Notes: generated from the letters alone by a model not told the origin. Shown: positions 52,148 through 61,465, numbered from the stretch's first letter. The stretch: DNA of 64,000 nucleotides from Arthrobacter sp. U41 (GCF_001750145.1 NZ_CP015732.1:2108001-2172000), one strand, 5' to 3'. Program-made: numbers and translations.

Positions 52148-54012
52148 GCTTGGCTCCTGTTTTCCGCGTAGAGGTTGTCAACGATGTGGCGGGCTCGTTC
52201 GGTGAAGGCGCCGCGTTTGAGCTTCATGGTGGGGGTCACTATCCCGTTGGCCTCGCTGAGGTCGGTCAGCAGCAGCACGAAGCGGCGCACCTGCTCGGAG
52301 CGTGCGATCTTCGCGTTGGCGGCGCTGACTGCCTGGCCGATCGCGGTGAGGAGCCGCGCGTTGTCGATCTGGACGGCGCCGCCGTCGTCGGGGATGCGCA
52401 GACCGGCCAGATCGGCGATGCCCTCGCGCTCCGCCCAGGCCGCGACGGATTCCGGGTCCAGCAACACGAGCCCGCCGAGGAAGGGTTTGCCCTCCCCGAC
52501 CATCACGGCGTGGGCCACGAGGGGGTCGCCTTCGACATAGCCCTCCCAGATGGCGGGGGAGATGGTTTTGCCGCCCGCGGTGACGATGACGTCCTTGATC
52601 CGGCCCCTGAGGGTCAGCCTTCCCAGCTCATCGAGCTCGCCGAGGTCCCCGGTGCGGAAAAACCCGTCGGTGAAAGCGTCCGTGTTGTCGGCCGGTCTGC
52701 GGTAGCCGGCGAACACGCCCACGCCGCGGGCAAGCACCTCGCCCTGGTCCGAGAGGCGCACGGTTGTTCCCGGCATCGGGACGCCCACCGAGCCGGCCCT
52801 GATCGATCCGGGCATGTTCCCGGTCAGCGGGGCGGTTGTTTCGGTGAGGCCGTAGCCCTCGATGACCGGCAGGCCGAGGCCGCGGAAGAAGAGGGACAGC
52901 TCGGCGTCGAGTGCGGCGGCACCGGAGAGCAGGTAGCCGAGGCGTCCACCCATCAGCTGCCGGAGCCGGGCGTAGAACAGCCGATCAAACAGCGCATGCC
53001 TGAACCGCAGGCCCGGCGCAGCCCGGGCGGCCGGGTCGGCGTCGCGGGCTTCGGCGAACCGGCCCCACGCGACCGCGGTGCCCTGCGCTGACGCCCACAC
53101 CGGACCGAGGTGTTTCTTCGCCGCGGCGGCCGCGGCGGACGCCTGGATCTTCTGCAGCACGCGGGGGACCACCACGAGGAAGGTTGGCTTCAGGGCGCCG
53201 AGGGCGGGCACCACGTCCCGGGGGTCGGACAGGTGCGCGATGCGCATGCCGTTGGCCAGGCAGGTCAGCTGCAGTCCGCGGGCCAGCACGTGGGCCATCG
53301 GCAGGAAGATGATGGTGTTGCCGCCCTCGCGGACCACCCCGGTGTAGGCGGCGGCCACGTTCAGCACCTGCCCCACGAAGTTGCCGTGGGTGATCAGGGC
53401 GCCCTTGGGAGCGGCCGTGGTGCCGGAGGTGTAGACGATGGTCGCCACCGCGTCGAGATCTGCCAGCAGGCGCCGGTCCTCGACCGCACTCTCGGAAATC
53501 CCGGCGCCCAGGAGCGCGAGGTCGGCCAGGTCCGCCCCCGGACGGTCGTCCATGGTCCAGACCCCCAGGCCCGGCATCCAGGCCTGTTCAAACCCCTGCT
53601 CCAACAGGACGGCGTGCTCAGCTGTGCCCGCCACCGCGAGGCGCACCCCGGCGTCGGCGATGATTGCGGTCACCTGGGGAGCGGCAGAGGTCTCGTAGAT
53701 CGGGACGACGACGGCGCCGGCGAACCACGCTGCCATGTCCGCCAGCGCCCACTCATACCGGGTGGGGGACATGATGGCGAGTGATTCGCCGGGCTTTATG
53801 CCGGCCGCAATGAAGCCCTTGGCCAGCGCGCGTACCTCGTCAACGAACTGCCGGGTGGTCACCTGGCGCCAGGGACCCGTGACCGCGGCATCCGCGGCCC
53901 GCACCTCAAAGGCAACGTGGTCCGGGGAAGTCCGGAAGCGCTGCATCAGCAGCTCGGTCGCGTTCCGGTGACCGGACGGCCCAACCAGCAGCGGGGTGGT
54001 GAACTCTCTCAT
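52144..54012 (-). CDS. Long-chain fatty-acid-CoA ligase (AMP-forming)
   Basis: A 622-residue ANL-family ligase. P-loop TIVYTSGTTAAPKGALITHGN, adenylation YGLTETTAPLTGNMP, hinge RTGDLGELDELGRLTLRGRIKDVIVTAGGKTISP and the C-terminal TPTMKLKRG lysine region are all present, in the FAA1/FadD15 style. AAGGA precedes the ATG at 54012. It activates long-chain fatty acids to acyl-CoA. It overlaps the upstream MarR gene and the downstream DUF2177 gene by ATGA each. Repression by the MarR protein, relieved by an acyl compound, is the likely control. Confidence 0.9.
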   Translation of the reverse strand: MREFTTPLLVGPSGHRNATELLMQRFRTSPDHVAFEVRAADAAVTGPWRQVTTRQFVDEVRALAKGFIAAGIKPGESLAIMSPTRYEWALADMAAWFAGAVVVPIYETSAAPQVTAIIADAGVRLAVAGTAEHAVLLEQGFEQAWMPGLGVWTMDDRPGADLADLALLGAGISESAVEDRRLLADLDAVATIVYTSGTTAAPKGALITHGNFVGQVLNVAAAYTGVVREGGNTIIFLPMAHVLARGLQLTCLANGMRIAHLSDPRDVVPALGALKPTFLVVVPRVLQKIQASAAAAAAKKHLGPVWASAQGTAVAWGRFAEARDADPAARAAPGLRFRHALFDRLFYARLRQLMGGRLGYLLSGAAALDAELSLFFRGLGLPVIEGYGLTETTAPLTGNMPGSIRAGSVGVPMPGTTVRLSDQGEVLARGVGVFAGYRRPADNTDAFTDGFFRTGDLGELDELGRLTLRGRIKDVIVTAGGKTISPAIWEGYVEGDPLVAHAVMVGEGKPFLGGLVLLDPESVAAWAEREGIADLAGLRIPDDGGAVQIDNARLLTAIGQAVSAANAKIARSEQVRRFVLLLTDLSEANGIVTPTMKLKRGAFTERARHIVDNLYAENRSQA

Positions 54013-54470
54013 CGGGCGTCCTTCTCCGAAAGTGTGTGCAAGTGGTCCTGCATCAGGTGCTGGGCGACGTCGAGGAAGTCCGCGACGACCCCCTGGTGGG
54101 CGGCGGGCAGGGCCTTGATGTGCTCGTTGGCGGCGGTCATCAGCGGCCGCATCAGGTTCATGATTCCACGGTTGGCTGCCGGCGTGGCGCTCACGTGGAC
54201 CTGGCGCCGGTCCTCGGTGTTCCGGTGGCGGGCCACGTAGCCGCGGGACTCCAGCCGGCTCACGATCGCGGTGGTGGTGGCCGGGGTGGCGCCCAGTTCC
54301 GCGGCGAGCTTGCCCACCGTCACCGGTCCGGACTGTGCCAGCGCCGAGAGCGCCCGGTAGTCGGTGAGGTTCAGCCCCAGTTTGTGGGCGACTACACGCT
54401 CTGTCTCGTTGGCAAGCGTGAATAGGCCCTGCAGGGCCGACGAGGCCGGGTGGTACGGCGACGCAGTCAT
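54009..54470 (-). CDS. MarR-family transcriptional regulator
   Basis: A 153-residue regulator with wHTH LAQSGPVTVGKLAAELGATPATTTAIVSRLESRGYVARHRNTEDRRQVHV (~45-95) and flanking dimer helices. It leads the operon with the acyl-CoA ligase (ATGA overlap). A long inverted repeat lies 36 bases upstream, between this gene and the divergent DUF1295 gene, and is its probable binding site; it would then control both directions. Confidence 0.9.
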   Translation of the reverse strand: MTASPYHPASSALQGLFTLANETERVVAHKLGLNLTDYRALSALAQSGPVTVGKLAAELGATPATTTAIVSRLESRGYVARHRNTEDRRQVHVSATPAANRGIMNLMRPLMTAANEHIKALPAAHQGVVADFLDVAQHLMQDHLHTLSEKDAR

Positions 54471-54505
54471 GATCCCTCCTTACGCTCGCCTCATTCGACA
54501 ATACG

Positions 54506-54534
54506 CAATTCCATTTGATCGTCAAATAGAATTG
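54506..54534. promoter_or_regulatory. MarR-type operator between divergent genes
   Basis: CAATTC (54506-54511), C, ATTTGA (54513-54518), TCG, TCAAAT (54522-54527), A, GAATTG (54529-54534). Twelve of thirteen positions per arm are complementary. It is AT-rich inside a GC-rich region and centred 50 bases from the MarR start and ~93 from the DUF1295 start. The form is typical for MarR family sites. Confidence 0.7.
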
Positions 54535-54612
54535 ACTAAAACTGTGGTGACCGGTGGGATGACTCCGGGCGGACTGCCGGCATCCGGCTCCGCCTGTGAA
54601 AGGAACTTCGTC

Positions 54613-55479
54613 ATGAAGGAACCAGACCGTAAGGCGCTCATCGCCCTCCCCGTGGTGGTGCTGATCGGGGCGCTTGTCGCCGTGGCCGGCAGCCAGGGTG
54701 GAGCCACCCTGGGCGGGATTCCCGTTTTCGCGATGGCGGTCGGGGCCGCGTTCCTCATCCAGTGGCTGGCATTCATCCCCTCATTCAAGGCCCAGACCGA
54801 GAAGTTCTACGACCTGACCGGCACCCTGACCTACACCGCCATCACGCTCCTGCTCATCCTGCTCACCCCGGGAGTCGACGCCCGCGCCCTGCTTCTGGCA
54901 GCCATGGTGCTCGCCTGGACGCTGCGGCTGGGCACCTTCCTGTTCCGCCGCATCAGCAAGGCTGGCAAGGACGACCGCTTTGACGAGATCAAACCCTCCT
55001 TCGTCCGGTTCCTCAACGTGTGGACCATCCAGGGTCTCTGGGTGGTCTTCACCGCGGCCGCAGCGTGGGTGGCGATTACCTCGGCGACCAGGGTGGCGCT
55101 GGACTGGTTCGCGCTGCTCGGCTTCCTGGTGTGGGCCGTCGGTTTCGGCATCGAAGTCGCGGCCGACCGCCAGAAAAGCCGCTTCAACGCCGACCCCGCC
55201 AACAAGGGCAAATTCATTTCCACCGGGCTGTGGTCCAGGTCCCGCCACCCGAATTACTTCGGCGAGATCCTGCTCTGGATCGGTGTCGCGATCATCGCAC
55301 TGCCCGCGCTGCAGGCCTGGCAGTGGGTGGCCCTGATCTCCCCGGTGTTCGTTACCCTGCTGCTGACCAAGGTCAGCGGCGTGCCGCTTCTGGAGAAGAA
55401 GTCCGACACGAAGTGGGGCGGCCAGGCCGATTATGAAGCCTACAAGAAGAACACCCCGGTCCTGATCCCCAAGATCTAG
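54613..55479 (+). CDS. DUF1295 membrane protein (steroid 5-alpha-reductase-like)
   Basis: A 288-residue, ~7-helix membrane protein. FEIEVAADRQKSRF-like VGFGIEVAADRQKSRFNADPANKGKFISTGLWSRSRHPNYFGEILLW is the family signature, with the NADPH-binding His-Pro-Asn-Tyr. ATG at 54613 follows AAAGGA. Members reduce C=C bonds in lipids or steroids, or methylate isoprenyl groups (ICMT-like). It is divergent from the MarR-ligase operon across a shared palindrome, so a link with lipid metabolism is likely. Confidence 0.87.
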   Translation: MKEPDRKALIALPVVVLIGALVAVAGSQGGATLGGIPVFAMAVGAAFLIQWLAFIPSFKAQTEKFYDLTGTLTYTAITLLLILLTPGVDARALLLAAMVLAWTLRLGTFLFRRISKAGKDDRFDEIKPSFVRFLNVWTIQGLWVVFTAAAAWVAITSATRVALDWFALLGFLVWAVGFGIEVAADRQKSRFNADPANKGKFISTGLWSRSRHPNYFGEILLWIGVAIIALPALQAWQWVALISPVFVTLLLTKVSGVPLLEKKSDTKWGGQADYEAYKKNTPVLIPKI

Positions 55480-55706
55480 CAGCAGCACCACCCCAGGTTC
55501 AGCGCGGCTCCGGTCCTCGCCGTGCCGGGGCCGGAGAGTGCGTGCCGGAAATACTACCCGCGGGTACACTGCCCAAGGCCCCTCGCGCCCGCAGTTATGG
55601 GGTGTAATAGTGGGTCACGACACACAGAGTTAACCGTTACCGACTCGCGGAAACTCGATGATCCTTGGCAAAATGCAGGTGGATCAATTGCTTCTAGAGG
55701 AGACCC

Positions 55707-56681
55707 ATGGGCGCGAACACTGCCGAAAACACCACCCGTCGACTGAAGGCCGTACTGGACGTTCTGGCAGAGGGGGTGTGGACGGGCGAGAAGCTGAACG
55801 CCGGAGCAGTGCTGGGCGAGGCCATCGCCCGCGTTCCGCTCAACGAGTTTGAGCGCGAACTGCTCAGCGGCGGAATTCCCCGTGGCCACAAGACCCTGAC
55901 CACCGCCACCGCGAAGCTGGTCAAGGCCGGCTGGCTGGTCAAGGGCCGTGCGGGCTGGACCATTACCGAGGACGGCCAGCGCGCCACGGTCGCGTTTGCT
56001 GACCCTGCCGCTTTCGCCGCAGCGCTCGACGCCGGAACTCCTGTTCCCGCCGACACCCCGCTTCCGTCGGCGCCCCCTGCCGGGACCCCGGTTCGGAAGG
56101 CCGCTTCCGAAGCCGCGGCTCCGAAGGCTGCCACGGTTGCCGAAAAGGTCGCCGGCAAGGCTGCCAAGCTGGTCGAAGACGCCGTCGCCCCGGTCGCCAA
56201 GGCGGTCCGCAAGCGCAAGGCAGCCGACAAGGCAGCCGAGTCACCCGCCACTGCGCCGGCCGCTGAGAAGCCCGCGGCTGCAACGACCGCGGCTACAGCG
56301 CCTGCGGCCGCATCTCCCGTAGCCGGTGCGGCAGCCGCCGCGGCCGCGGCTCCTGCCACCAGCGTGGGAACCGTTGAGCAGCCCGAAGCTGTCGCCGTCG
56401 CCGGCGATTTCAACATCCTGCTCGGCGCCCCCGCCAACTGGGCCCCGCAGTACGACGAATCCCAGATGGAACTGGACCTCGTCGATCAGCTCTGGAAGCT
56501 CGCAGCGGATCTCCCGGCCGGTACTTACAGCTTCAAGATCGCGCTCAACCGCTCCTGGGACGAGAACTTCGGCGCGTTCGGTGCCTTCGACGGCACCAAC
56601 CACGAGGTGCGCCACTCCGGCGGCCTGCTGGTCATCCACTACGACCACCGGACCCGGGACATCATCATCATCCTGCCGTAG
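55707..56681 (+). CDS. wHTH-linker-X25 fusion protein
   Basis: A 324-residue protein in three parts. Residues 1-~95 look like a winged-helix domain (LKAVLDVLAEGVWTGEKLNAGAVLGEAIARVPL ... HKTLTTATAKLVKAGWLVKGRAGWTITEDGQRA). Residues ~100-230 are an Ala/Pro/Lys-rich linker resembling histone-like tails (KAVRKRKAADKAAES). Residues ~232-324 match the pullulanase X25 domain (VAGDFNILLGAPANWAPQYDESQMELD; LPAGTYSFKIALNRSWDENFGA). GAGGAG precedes the ATG. No signal peptide, so it is cytosolic. The joining of a DNA-binding-like head with a glucan-associated domain is unusual; function unknown. Confidence 0.77.
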   Translation: MGANTAENTTRRLKAVLDVLAEGVWTGEKLNAGAVLGEAIARVPLNEFERELLSGGIPRGHKTLTTATAKLVKAGWLVKGRAGWTITEDGQRATVAFADPAAFAAALDAGTPVPADTPLPSAPPAGTPVRKAASEAAAPKAATVAEKVAGKAAKLVEDAVAPVAKAVRKRKAADKAAESPATAPAAEKPAAATTAATAPAAASPVAGAAAAAAAAPATSVGTVEQPEAVAVAGDFNILLGAPANWAPQYDESQMELDLVDQLWKLAADLPAGTYSFKIALNRSWDENFGAFGAFDGTNHEVRHSGGLLVIHYDHRTRDIIIILP

Positions 56682-56713
56682 CCGGCGACACGCATTTTTC
56701 CGGCCGTCGCGCC

Positions 56714-56756
56714 AAAGACCCCTCGCCACCCGAACCCGGGCGTCGAGGGGTCTTTT
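56714..56756 (+). terminator. Rho-independent terminator
   Basis: AAAGACCCCTCG (56714-56725) and CGAGGGGTCTTT (56744-56755) are perfect arms, ending in TCTTTT. It closes the wHTH-X25 gene. Confidence 0.85.
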
Positions 56757-56883
56757 GTGCGACGCGGGCGGCTTTGCGCGTCGTGAGTCTGGGGCCGTGG
56801 CGCGGACAGGCTTCCCTTCAGTCCTCCTGAACGGGGCGCGTCCTGGCCCTGCGGGCCACGGCGGACCGGCCTAGCATTGAATT

Positions 56884-57678
56884 ATGGAAACCGTCGAGGT
56901 TGATGGGCTGCGGATCGCATATCAGCGGGTTGGCCAGGGACCGGCGCTGGTCCTGTTCCACGGGGCCGGGGAGGACAGCCGGATCTGGCGTGCGCAGCTG
57001 GAAGGGCTCTCGGACGAGTTCACGGTGTTCGCCTGGGACGCTCCCGGGTGCGGCCAGGCGGACGACCCGGACCCAGGGATGTCCGCCGGTGAGCTTGGCG
57101 CCATCACGGCCGGATTCCTGCGCGCAGCCGTACCGGCGAAGCCACATCTCCTGGGGCTGTCCTGGGGTTCCATGGTGGCCCTGGAGCTGTACCGCGGGTA
57201 TCCCGGGATTCCCGCGTCCCTGGTGCTGGCTTCGGCCTATGCCGGCTGGGCGGGTTCCCTGCCGGCCGAGGAGGTCGAGCGGCGCTACGCCCAGGTGCTG
57301 GCCGAGATCGGTCAGCCTCCGGAGAAATTCATCGACGACTGGCTGCCGACACTCTTCACCGACAAGGCCGATCCCGCCGTCGTCGCTGAAGCCGCCAGGA
57401 TCATGGCTGATGTGCGCCCGGCCGGGCAGCAGGCTCTGCTCTCAGCCAGCGGCCGGGCCGACTACCGACCCGTGCTGCCAACCATCACCATTCCCACGCT
57501 CCTGCTCTACGGCGCAGACGACCAGCGGTCCCCGCTGAACGTCGCCCACGAACTGCACCGCCAGATTCCCGGCGCAAAACTCGTCGTGATTCCCGACGTC
57601 GGGCACCTGGCCCCGCTAGAGGCGCCCGACGCCTTCAACGCCGAAGTGAGGAACTTCCTGCACGGCATGGCCGGTTGA
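56884..57678 (+). CDS. Alpha/beta hydrolase
   Basis: A 264-residue serine hydrolase. Oxyanion HGAGEDSRIWRAQ, nucleophile elbow GLSWGSM, Asp in LLLYGADDQRSPL and His in PDVGHLAPLEAPDAF form a complete active site. No signal peptide. It resembles 3-oxoadipate enol-lactonase-like and ester-hydrolysing members, but the substrate is open. ATG at 56884 directly follows an AT-rich ATTGAATT; no strong ribosome-binding site is visible, so it may be leaderless. Confidence 0.87.
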   Translation: METVEVDGLRIAYQRVGQGPALVLFHGAGEDSRIWRAQLEGLSDEFTVFAWDAPGCGQADDPDPGMSAGELGAITAGFLRAAVPAKPHLLGLSWGSMVALELYRGYPGIPASLVLASAYAGWAGSLPAEEVERRYAQVLAEIGQPPEKFIDDWLPTLFTDKADPAVVAEAARIMADVRPAGQQALLSASGRADYRPVLPTITIPTLLLYGADDQRSPLNVAHELHRQIPGAKLVVIPDVGHLAPLEAPDAFNAEVRNFLHGMAG

Positions 57679-57731
57679 ACCAGGCCGCCGGCCAAGCCAG
57701 CCGCGGCAAACCAGCCGGCCGGTGAACCAAG

Positions 57732-57965
57732 CTAGAACCGCGTCGGGTCCGGCCGCGGCGGGACCGGCCCGGGGTCCGGTATCGGCAGCGGACCGGGCGT
57801 GGGGAACGGGCCGGGCGCCGGCGTGGGGCCCGGCTGCGGAATCGGCGCCGGGGGCGGGACCGGTCCGGGCTCCGGCGGGAAGGGGTCCCCGGGTTGCGGC
57901 TCAGGCGGGGTCGGGCCCGGTTCCGGCGGAAACGGCTCGGGTTCGTGTGGCGGTGGAATGGTCAT
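57732..57965 (-). CDS. Proline-rich PEPGP-repeat small protein
   Basis: A 77-residue product from MTIPPPHEPEPFPPEPGPTP, almost entirely Pro, Glu, Gly and small residues, with four PEPGP or PEPQP units giving way to a P(I/T/L)P(D/G/Q)PGP pattern. GGGAG lies upstream of the ATG at 57965. It precedes nothing on its strand but lies 57 bases before the alpha-glucosidase stop, so it could be read from the same transcript as the last gene. No function known; intrinsically disordered. Confidence 0.55.
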   Translation of the reverse strand: MTIPPPHEPEPFPPEPGPTPPEPQPGDPFPPEPGPVPPPAPIPQPGPTPAPGPFPTPGPLPIPDPGPVPPRPDPTRF

Positions 57966-58022
57966 CTCAGGCTCCCTCACTCATCGTTGAACGTGTGTTG
58001 CACGGGATTGCGCGTCCGCGGT

Positions 58023-59801
58023 TTACCGGGCGGGCCGCGCTGCGCCGGCGCGGAAGACCTTCAGCTCCCACGGCCGGAGGTGCAGGCGGGGCACCGGGGG
58101 CTCGGCCGGGTAGTTGCCCAGGATCAGATCCGCGCTGCCCCACGCCAGCGGAACATCGGCGTCGTCGAGTGTCACCTCCTGATCCTGGCCGGAGAAGTTC
58201 CCCAGCACCAGCAGCCGCGTCTCCGGCAGTGACCGGACGAAGGCGTAGACGTGCTCGTCTTTCGGCAGCAGCATCGTGAAGTCCCCGTGCGCAATCACGG
58301 GCTCGGTGTGCCGCAGCCCGATCACCTTCCGGTAGAAGCTGTAGACCGAATCGGGGTCGTCGATCTGCGCGGCGGCGTTGATGTGGTTGGCGTTCGGGTT
58401 GACCGCAATCCAGGGCGAGCCGGTGGTGAAACCGGCATGCCGCGACGCGTCCCACTGGACCGGGGTGCGCGCGTTGTCGCGGTTCAGCGGCGCCAGCGCG
58501 GCGAGGACGTCGGCGTCCGTGTGGCCCAGATGGGTGGTGGCCTCGCGGTGGTGGTTGAGGACCTCGATGTCGCGGTAATCGCTGATCGCCCCGAAGGTCA
58601 TGTTCGTCATGCCCAGTTCCTCGCCCTGGTAGACGTAGGGCGTGCCCCGGTGCAGGTGCAGGATCCCGGCGAGCATCTTGGCGGAGAGTTCACGGTATTT
58701 ACCGTCGTCGCCGAAGCGCGAGACCGCACGGGCCTGGTCATGGTTGCCCCAGTAGAGGCTGTTCCAGCCGCGCTCCGCCAGGCCGGTCTGCCAGTGCCCC
58801 AGGGTCCGCTTGAGGTCCGTGAGTTTGAGCTTTTTGGGCCGCCACTTGTTCCCGTCCTCCTGGTCCAGGGCGACATGCTCGAACTGGAAGACCATGTCCA
58901 CCTCGGCGCGCTCCGGGTCGGTGAACAGGATCGCCTCCTCCACGGTGACGCCGGGCATTTCGCCGACGGTCAGCAGCGGGCCGGGGCGGTGGGCGAAGAC
59001 CTCGCGGTGCATCTCCTGCAGGAATTCATGGATCCGGGGCCCGCCGATGTAGAACGGGCTGCCGTCGCCGTAGAGCATGCCGGCGGCGATGGGCCCGTCC
59101 GGCAGGGCGGTGTCCTTGGAGATGAAATTGATGACGTCCATCCGGAAGCCGTCCACACCCCGGTCCAGCCACCAGGTCATCATCTCGTACACCGCGGCCC
59201 GGACCTCCGGGTTTTCCCAGTTCAGGTCCGGCTGCTTCCTGGAGAATATGTGGAGGTAGTACTCGCCGGTGGCCTGGTCGAACTCCCAGGCCGGTCCGGA
59301 AAACGCCGACCCCCAGTTGTTCGGCTCCGCGCCCGGACCGGCGGCGGAGCCGTCAGCGGAGGTCTCGCGCGGCGGCCGCCACCAGTACCAATCCCGCTTT
59401 GGGTTGTCCTTGGAGGAGCGTGATTCGACGAACCAGGGATGCTCGTCCGAGGTGTGGTTGACCACCAGGTCCATGACCAGCTTCATGCCCCGGGCGTGCA
59501 GCCCGTCCGTCAGTTCCCGCAGTTCCTCGAGGGTGCCGAAGATCGGGTCGACGTTGCGGTAGTCGCTGATGTCGTAGCCGTTGTCATCCTGCGGGGAGGT
59601 GTAGATCGGGGAGAGCCAGAGGACGTCGACGCCGAGCCGCTGCAGGTAGTCCAGCTTGCTGATGATGCCCCGCAGGTCCCCGATGCCGTCTCCATTGGAA
59701 TCGGCGAAGCTGCGCGGATAGATCTGATAGACGACGGCGCTCCGGAACCAGTCGCGGGACGGGGCCGCAAGGGATTCGTCAGTCGGCTGTTCTACCGTCA
59801 T
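58023..59801 (-). CDS. GH13 alpha-glucosidase (oligo-1,6-glucosidase type)
   Basis: A 592-residue retaining glycosidase. YQIYPRSFADSNGDGIGDLRGI, DLVVNHTSDEHPWF, DGFRMDVINFI with nucleophile Asp222, TVGEMPG with acid/base Glu281 and YWGNHDQARAVSRF with Asp355 are the GH13 regions I-IV. DLNWENPEVR and the NGDGIGD calcium-site-like loop match oligo-1,6-glucosidase / trehalose-6-phosphate hydrolase-like subfamilies. No signal peptide: it cleaves imported isomaltose-type oligosaccharides in the cytosol. ATG at 59801 follows GAGGAG. A 10-bp repeat lies just before it. Confidence 0.9.
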   Translation of the reverse strand: MTVEQPTDESLAAPSRDWFRSAVVYQIYPRSFADSNGDGIGDLRGIISKLDYLQRLGVDVLWLSPIYTSPQDDNGYDISDYRNVDPIFGTLEELRELTDGLHARGMKLVMDLVVNHTSDEHPWFVESRSSKDNPKRDWYWWRPPRETSADGSAAGPGAEPNNWGSAFSGPAWEFDQATGEYYLHIFSRKQPDLNWENPEVRAAVYEMMTWWLDRGVDGFRMDVINFISKDTALPDGPIAAGMLYGDGSPFYIGGPRIHEFLQEMHREVFAHRPGPLLTVGEMPGVTVEEAILFTDPERAEVDMVFQFEHVALDQEDGNKWRPKKLKLTDLKRTLGHWQTGLAERGWNSLYWGNHDQARAVSRFGDDGKYRELSAKMLAGILHLHRGTPYVYQGEELGMTNMTFGAISDYRDIEVLNHHREATTHLGHTDADVLAALAPLNRDNARTPVQWDASRHAGFTTGSPWIAVNPNANHINAAAQIDDPDSVYSFYRKVIGLRHTEPVIAHGDFTMLLPKDEHVYAFVRSLPETRLLVLGNFSGQDQEVTLDDADVPLAWGSADLILGNYPAEPPVPRLHLRPWELKVFRAGAARPAR

Positions 59802-59820
59802 TGGGGGACTCCTCAGCTGC

Positions 59821-59850
59821 TCCGGCGGGCTCCGGCGGGCACCGGCGGGC
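59821..59850. repeat. 10-bp tandem repeat in the alpha-glucosidase leader
   Basis: TCCGGCGGGC twice and ACCGGCGGGC once, head to tail, 20 bases upstream of the alpha-glucosidase start. It may affect mRNA folding near the ribosome-binding site. Confidence 0.6.
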
Positions 59851-59992
59851 AACGCGGACGCTGTCTCACCGAATCCTGATTATTGAACAGTTCCCGCAGG
59901 CAGGGAAGACCCCGCCGGTGCCATGTGGACGGCGCCCGCCGATTGGGGGCGGCCGGCGCCGGGCAGCACCGGCCGGCGGCGAAACGGCCAGG

Positions 59993-61264
59993 CTAGTTCT
60001 GCGCGGCGATGCTCTTGTCCCGGTCCTCGAACACTTCCTCGCCGGGGCCGGTGAAGGCCCGGGAGCGCTGGATCGCCTCGATCGATCCGGTGAACAGCTG
60101 GGAGTCGTGCGGATCGGCGGGGTGCCGGCTGTGTTCGTCCGCGGCGGAGACCGTGCCGGGCTGCTTCGTGGAGGGTCCGGACGCCTGGGCCGAGGCGGTG
60201 GTACCGGATCCGAGCGAAGCGGCATTGAGCGATTCGAGCCGGACGTGGGGGAGCGCCGTCGGGTGTTCCTGCTGCAGGAACAGCACCAGCTCTTCGCGGA
60301 TCAGGCAGCGCAGGTCAAAGAGCGTGGCGCTGTCGGCGGCGCTGACCAGGATGCGGACCCGCACGAAGCCCGCGGTCGCGTCGGTGATCTGCAGGATGCC
60401 CACCCGCTTGTCCCAGAGCTCGGTGGTTGCCAGGACCCGTTTGAGTTCCGCGCGCATGTCCTCGACCGGGGCGCGCCAGTCGAGGTCGAACTCCACGGTG
60501 CCCATGACCTCGGACTGCCGCCGGGTCCAGTTCTCGAACGGGGTGGTGGTGAAGTAGGTCGAGGGCAGGATCATCCGCCGGTCGTCCCAGATGTGGACCA
60601 CCACGTAGGTCAGGGTGATCTCCTCGATCCGGCCCCATTCCTTCTGCACCACCACCACGTCGTCGACCCGGATCGCGTCCGTGAAGGCCAGCTGGATGCC
60701 GGCGAAAACATTGACCAGCGAGGTCTGCGCGGCAAGTCCGGCGACCAGCGAGATCACGCCGGCGGAGGCCAGCAGGCCGGCGCCGAGGGCCTGGATCGCG
60801 GGGAACGTCAGCATCGCAATGCCCAGGGCCACGATGACGATCAGGGCCACGCCGATCCGGCGGGCGAGGATCACCTGGGTGCGCAGCCGGCGGGCGCGGC
60901 GGTTGTCCGCCACGTCCACCCGGTAGCGGGTCAGCACCATGGTCTCGATGATGAGGAAGACCGCGATCGCCATCCACGCGAGCGAGCCGATCAGCGCGAT
61001 CTGCAGCGCGTGGTCAAGGTTGCGGCGCCATTCGGCGTCGTCCGTGGTCAGGCCCAGGGCGATTCGGACGCCGATCAGGCAGAGCGCAAAGCGCAACGGC
61101 AGCCGCGCCACCCGGGAGGTCTCGCGGAGGGCGGGCTGGTTGCGGTTGAGCCGGAGCACGATCCGGCGCACCAGCCAGGAGGCGAGGAGTCCGGCGGCCA
61201 CGGCGAGGGCCACTGCGAGGATGGGGGCGAGGAAGGGCATGGCGGGGTCAAGGACGTCTTGCAT
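59993..61264 (-). CDS. MscS-family mechanosensitive channel
   Basis: A 423-residue membrane protein. Several helices cover ~10-190; the pore-lining segment is IQALGAGLLASAGVISLVAGLAAQTSLVNVFAGIQLAF, rich in Gly and Ala as in MscS TM3, followed by the beta domain VDDVVVVQKEWGRIEEITLTYVVVHIWDDRRMILPSTYFTTTPFENWTR. The last ~80 residues are a polar tail. It would release solutes under hypo-osmotic shock. Divergent from the tandem lipoprotein genes. Confidence 0.9.
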   Translation of the reverse strand: MQDVLDPAMPFLAPILAVALAVAAGLLASWLVRRIVLRLNRNQPALRETSRVARLPLRFALCLIGVRIALGLTTDDAEWRRNLDHALQIALIGSLAWMAIAVFLIIETMVLTRYRVDVADNRRARRLRTQVILARRIGVALIVIVALGIAMLTFPAIQALGAGLLASAGVISLVAGLAAQTSLVNVFAGIQLAFTDAIRVDDVVVVQKEWGRIEEITLTYVVVHIWDDRRMILPSTYFTTTPFENWTRRQSEVMGTVEFDLDWRAPVEDMRAELKRVLATTELWDKRVGILQITDATAGFVRVRILVSAADSATLFDLRCLIREELVLFLQQEHPTALPHVRLESLNAASLGSGTTASAQASGPSTKQPGTVSAADEHSRHPADPHDSQLFTGSIEAIQRSRAFTGPGEEVFEDRDKSIAAQN

Positions 61265-61465
61265 TACTTAAGCTCTAGCAAGCTTCCGCTGCCAATTGAA
61301 ATCTGCAGGGCGCAAGGTGGGAAGCATCACGGCCGGCGGCGAGGCCAGCACCCCGGCGCCGCATGGCCGTCACGGCAGGGGCGCCAAGGGCCCTTTGCCC
61401 CTATTTTCCTCCCGGAAACCCCAGAGAATTGTCCAACCACTTTATTTTCCCAGGGGGAGGGTGTC

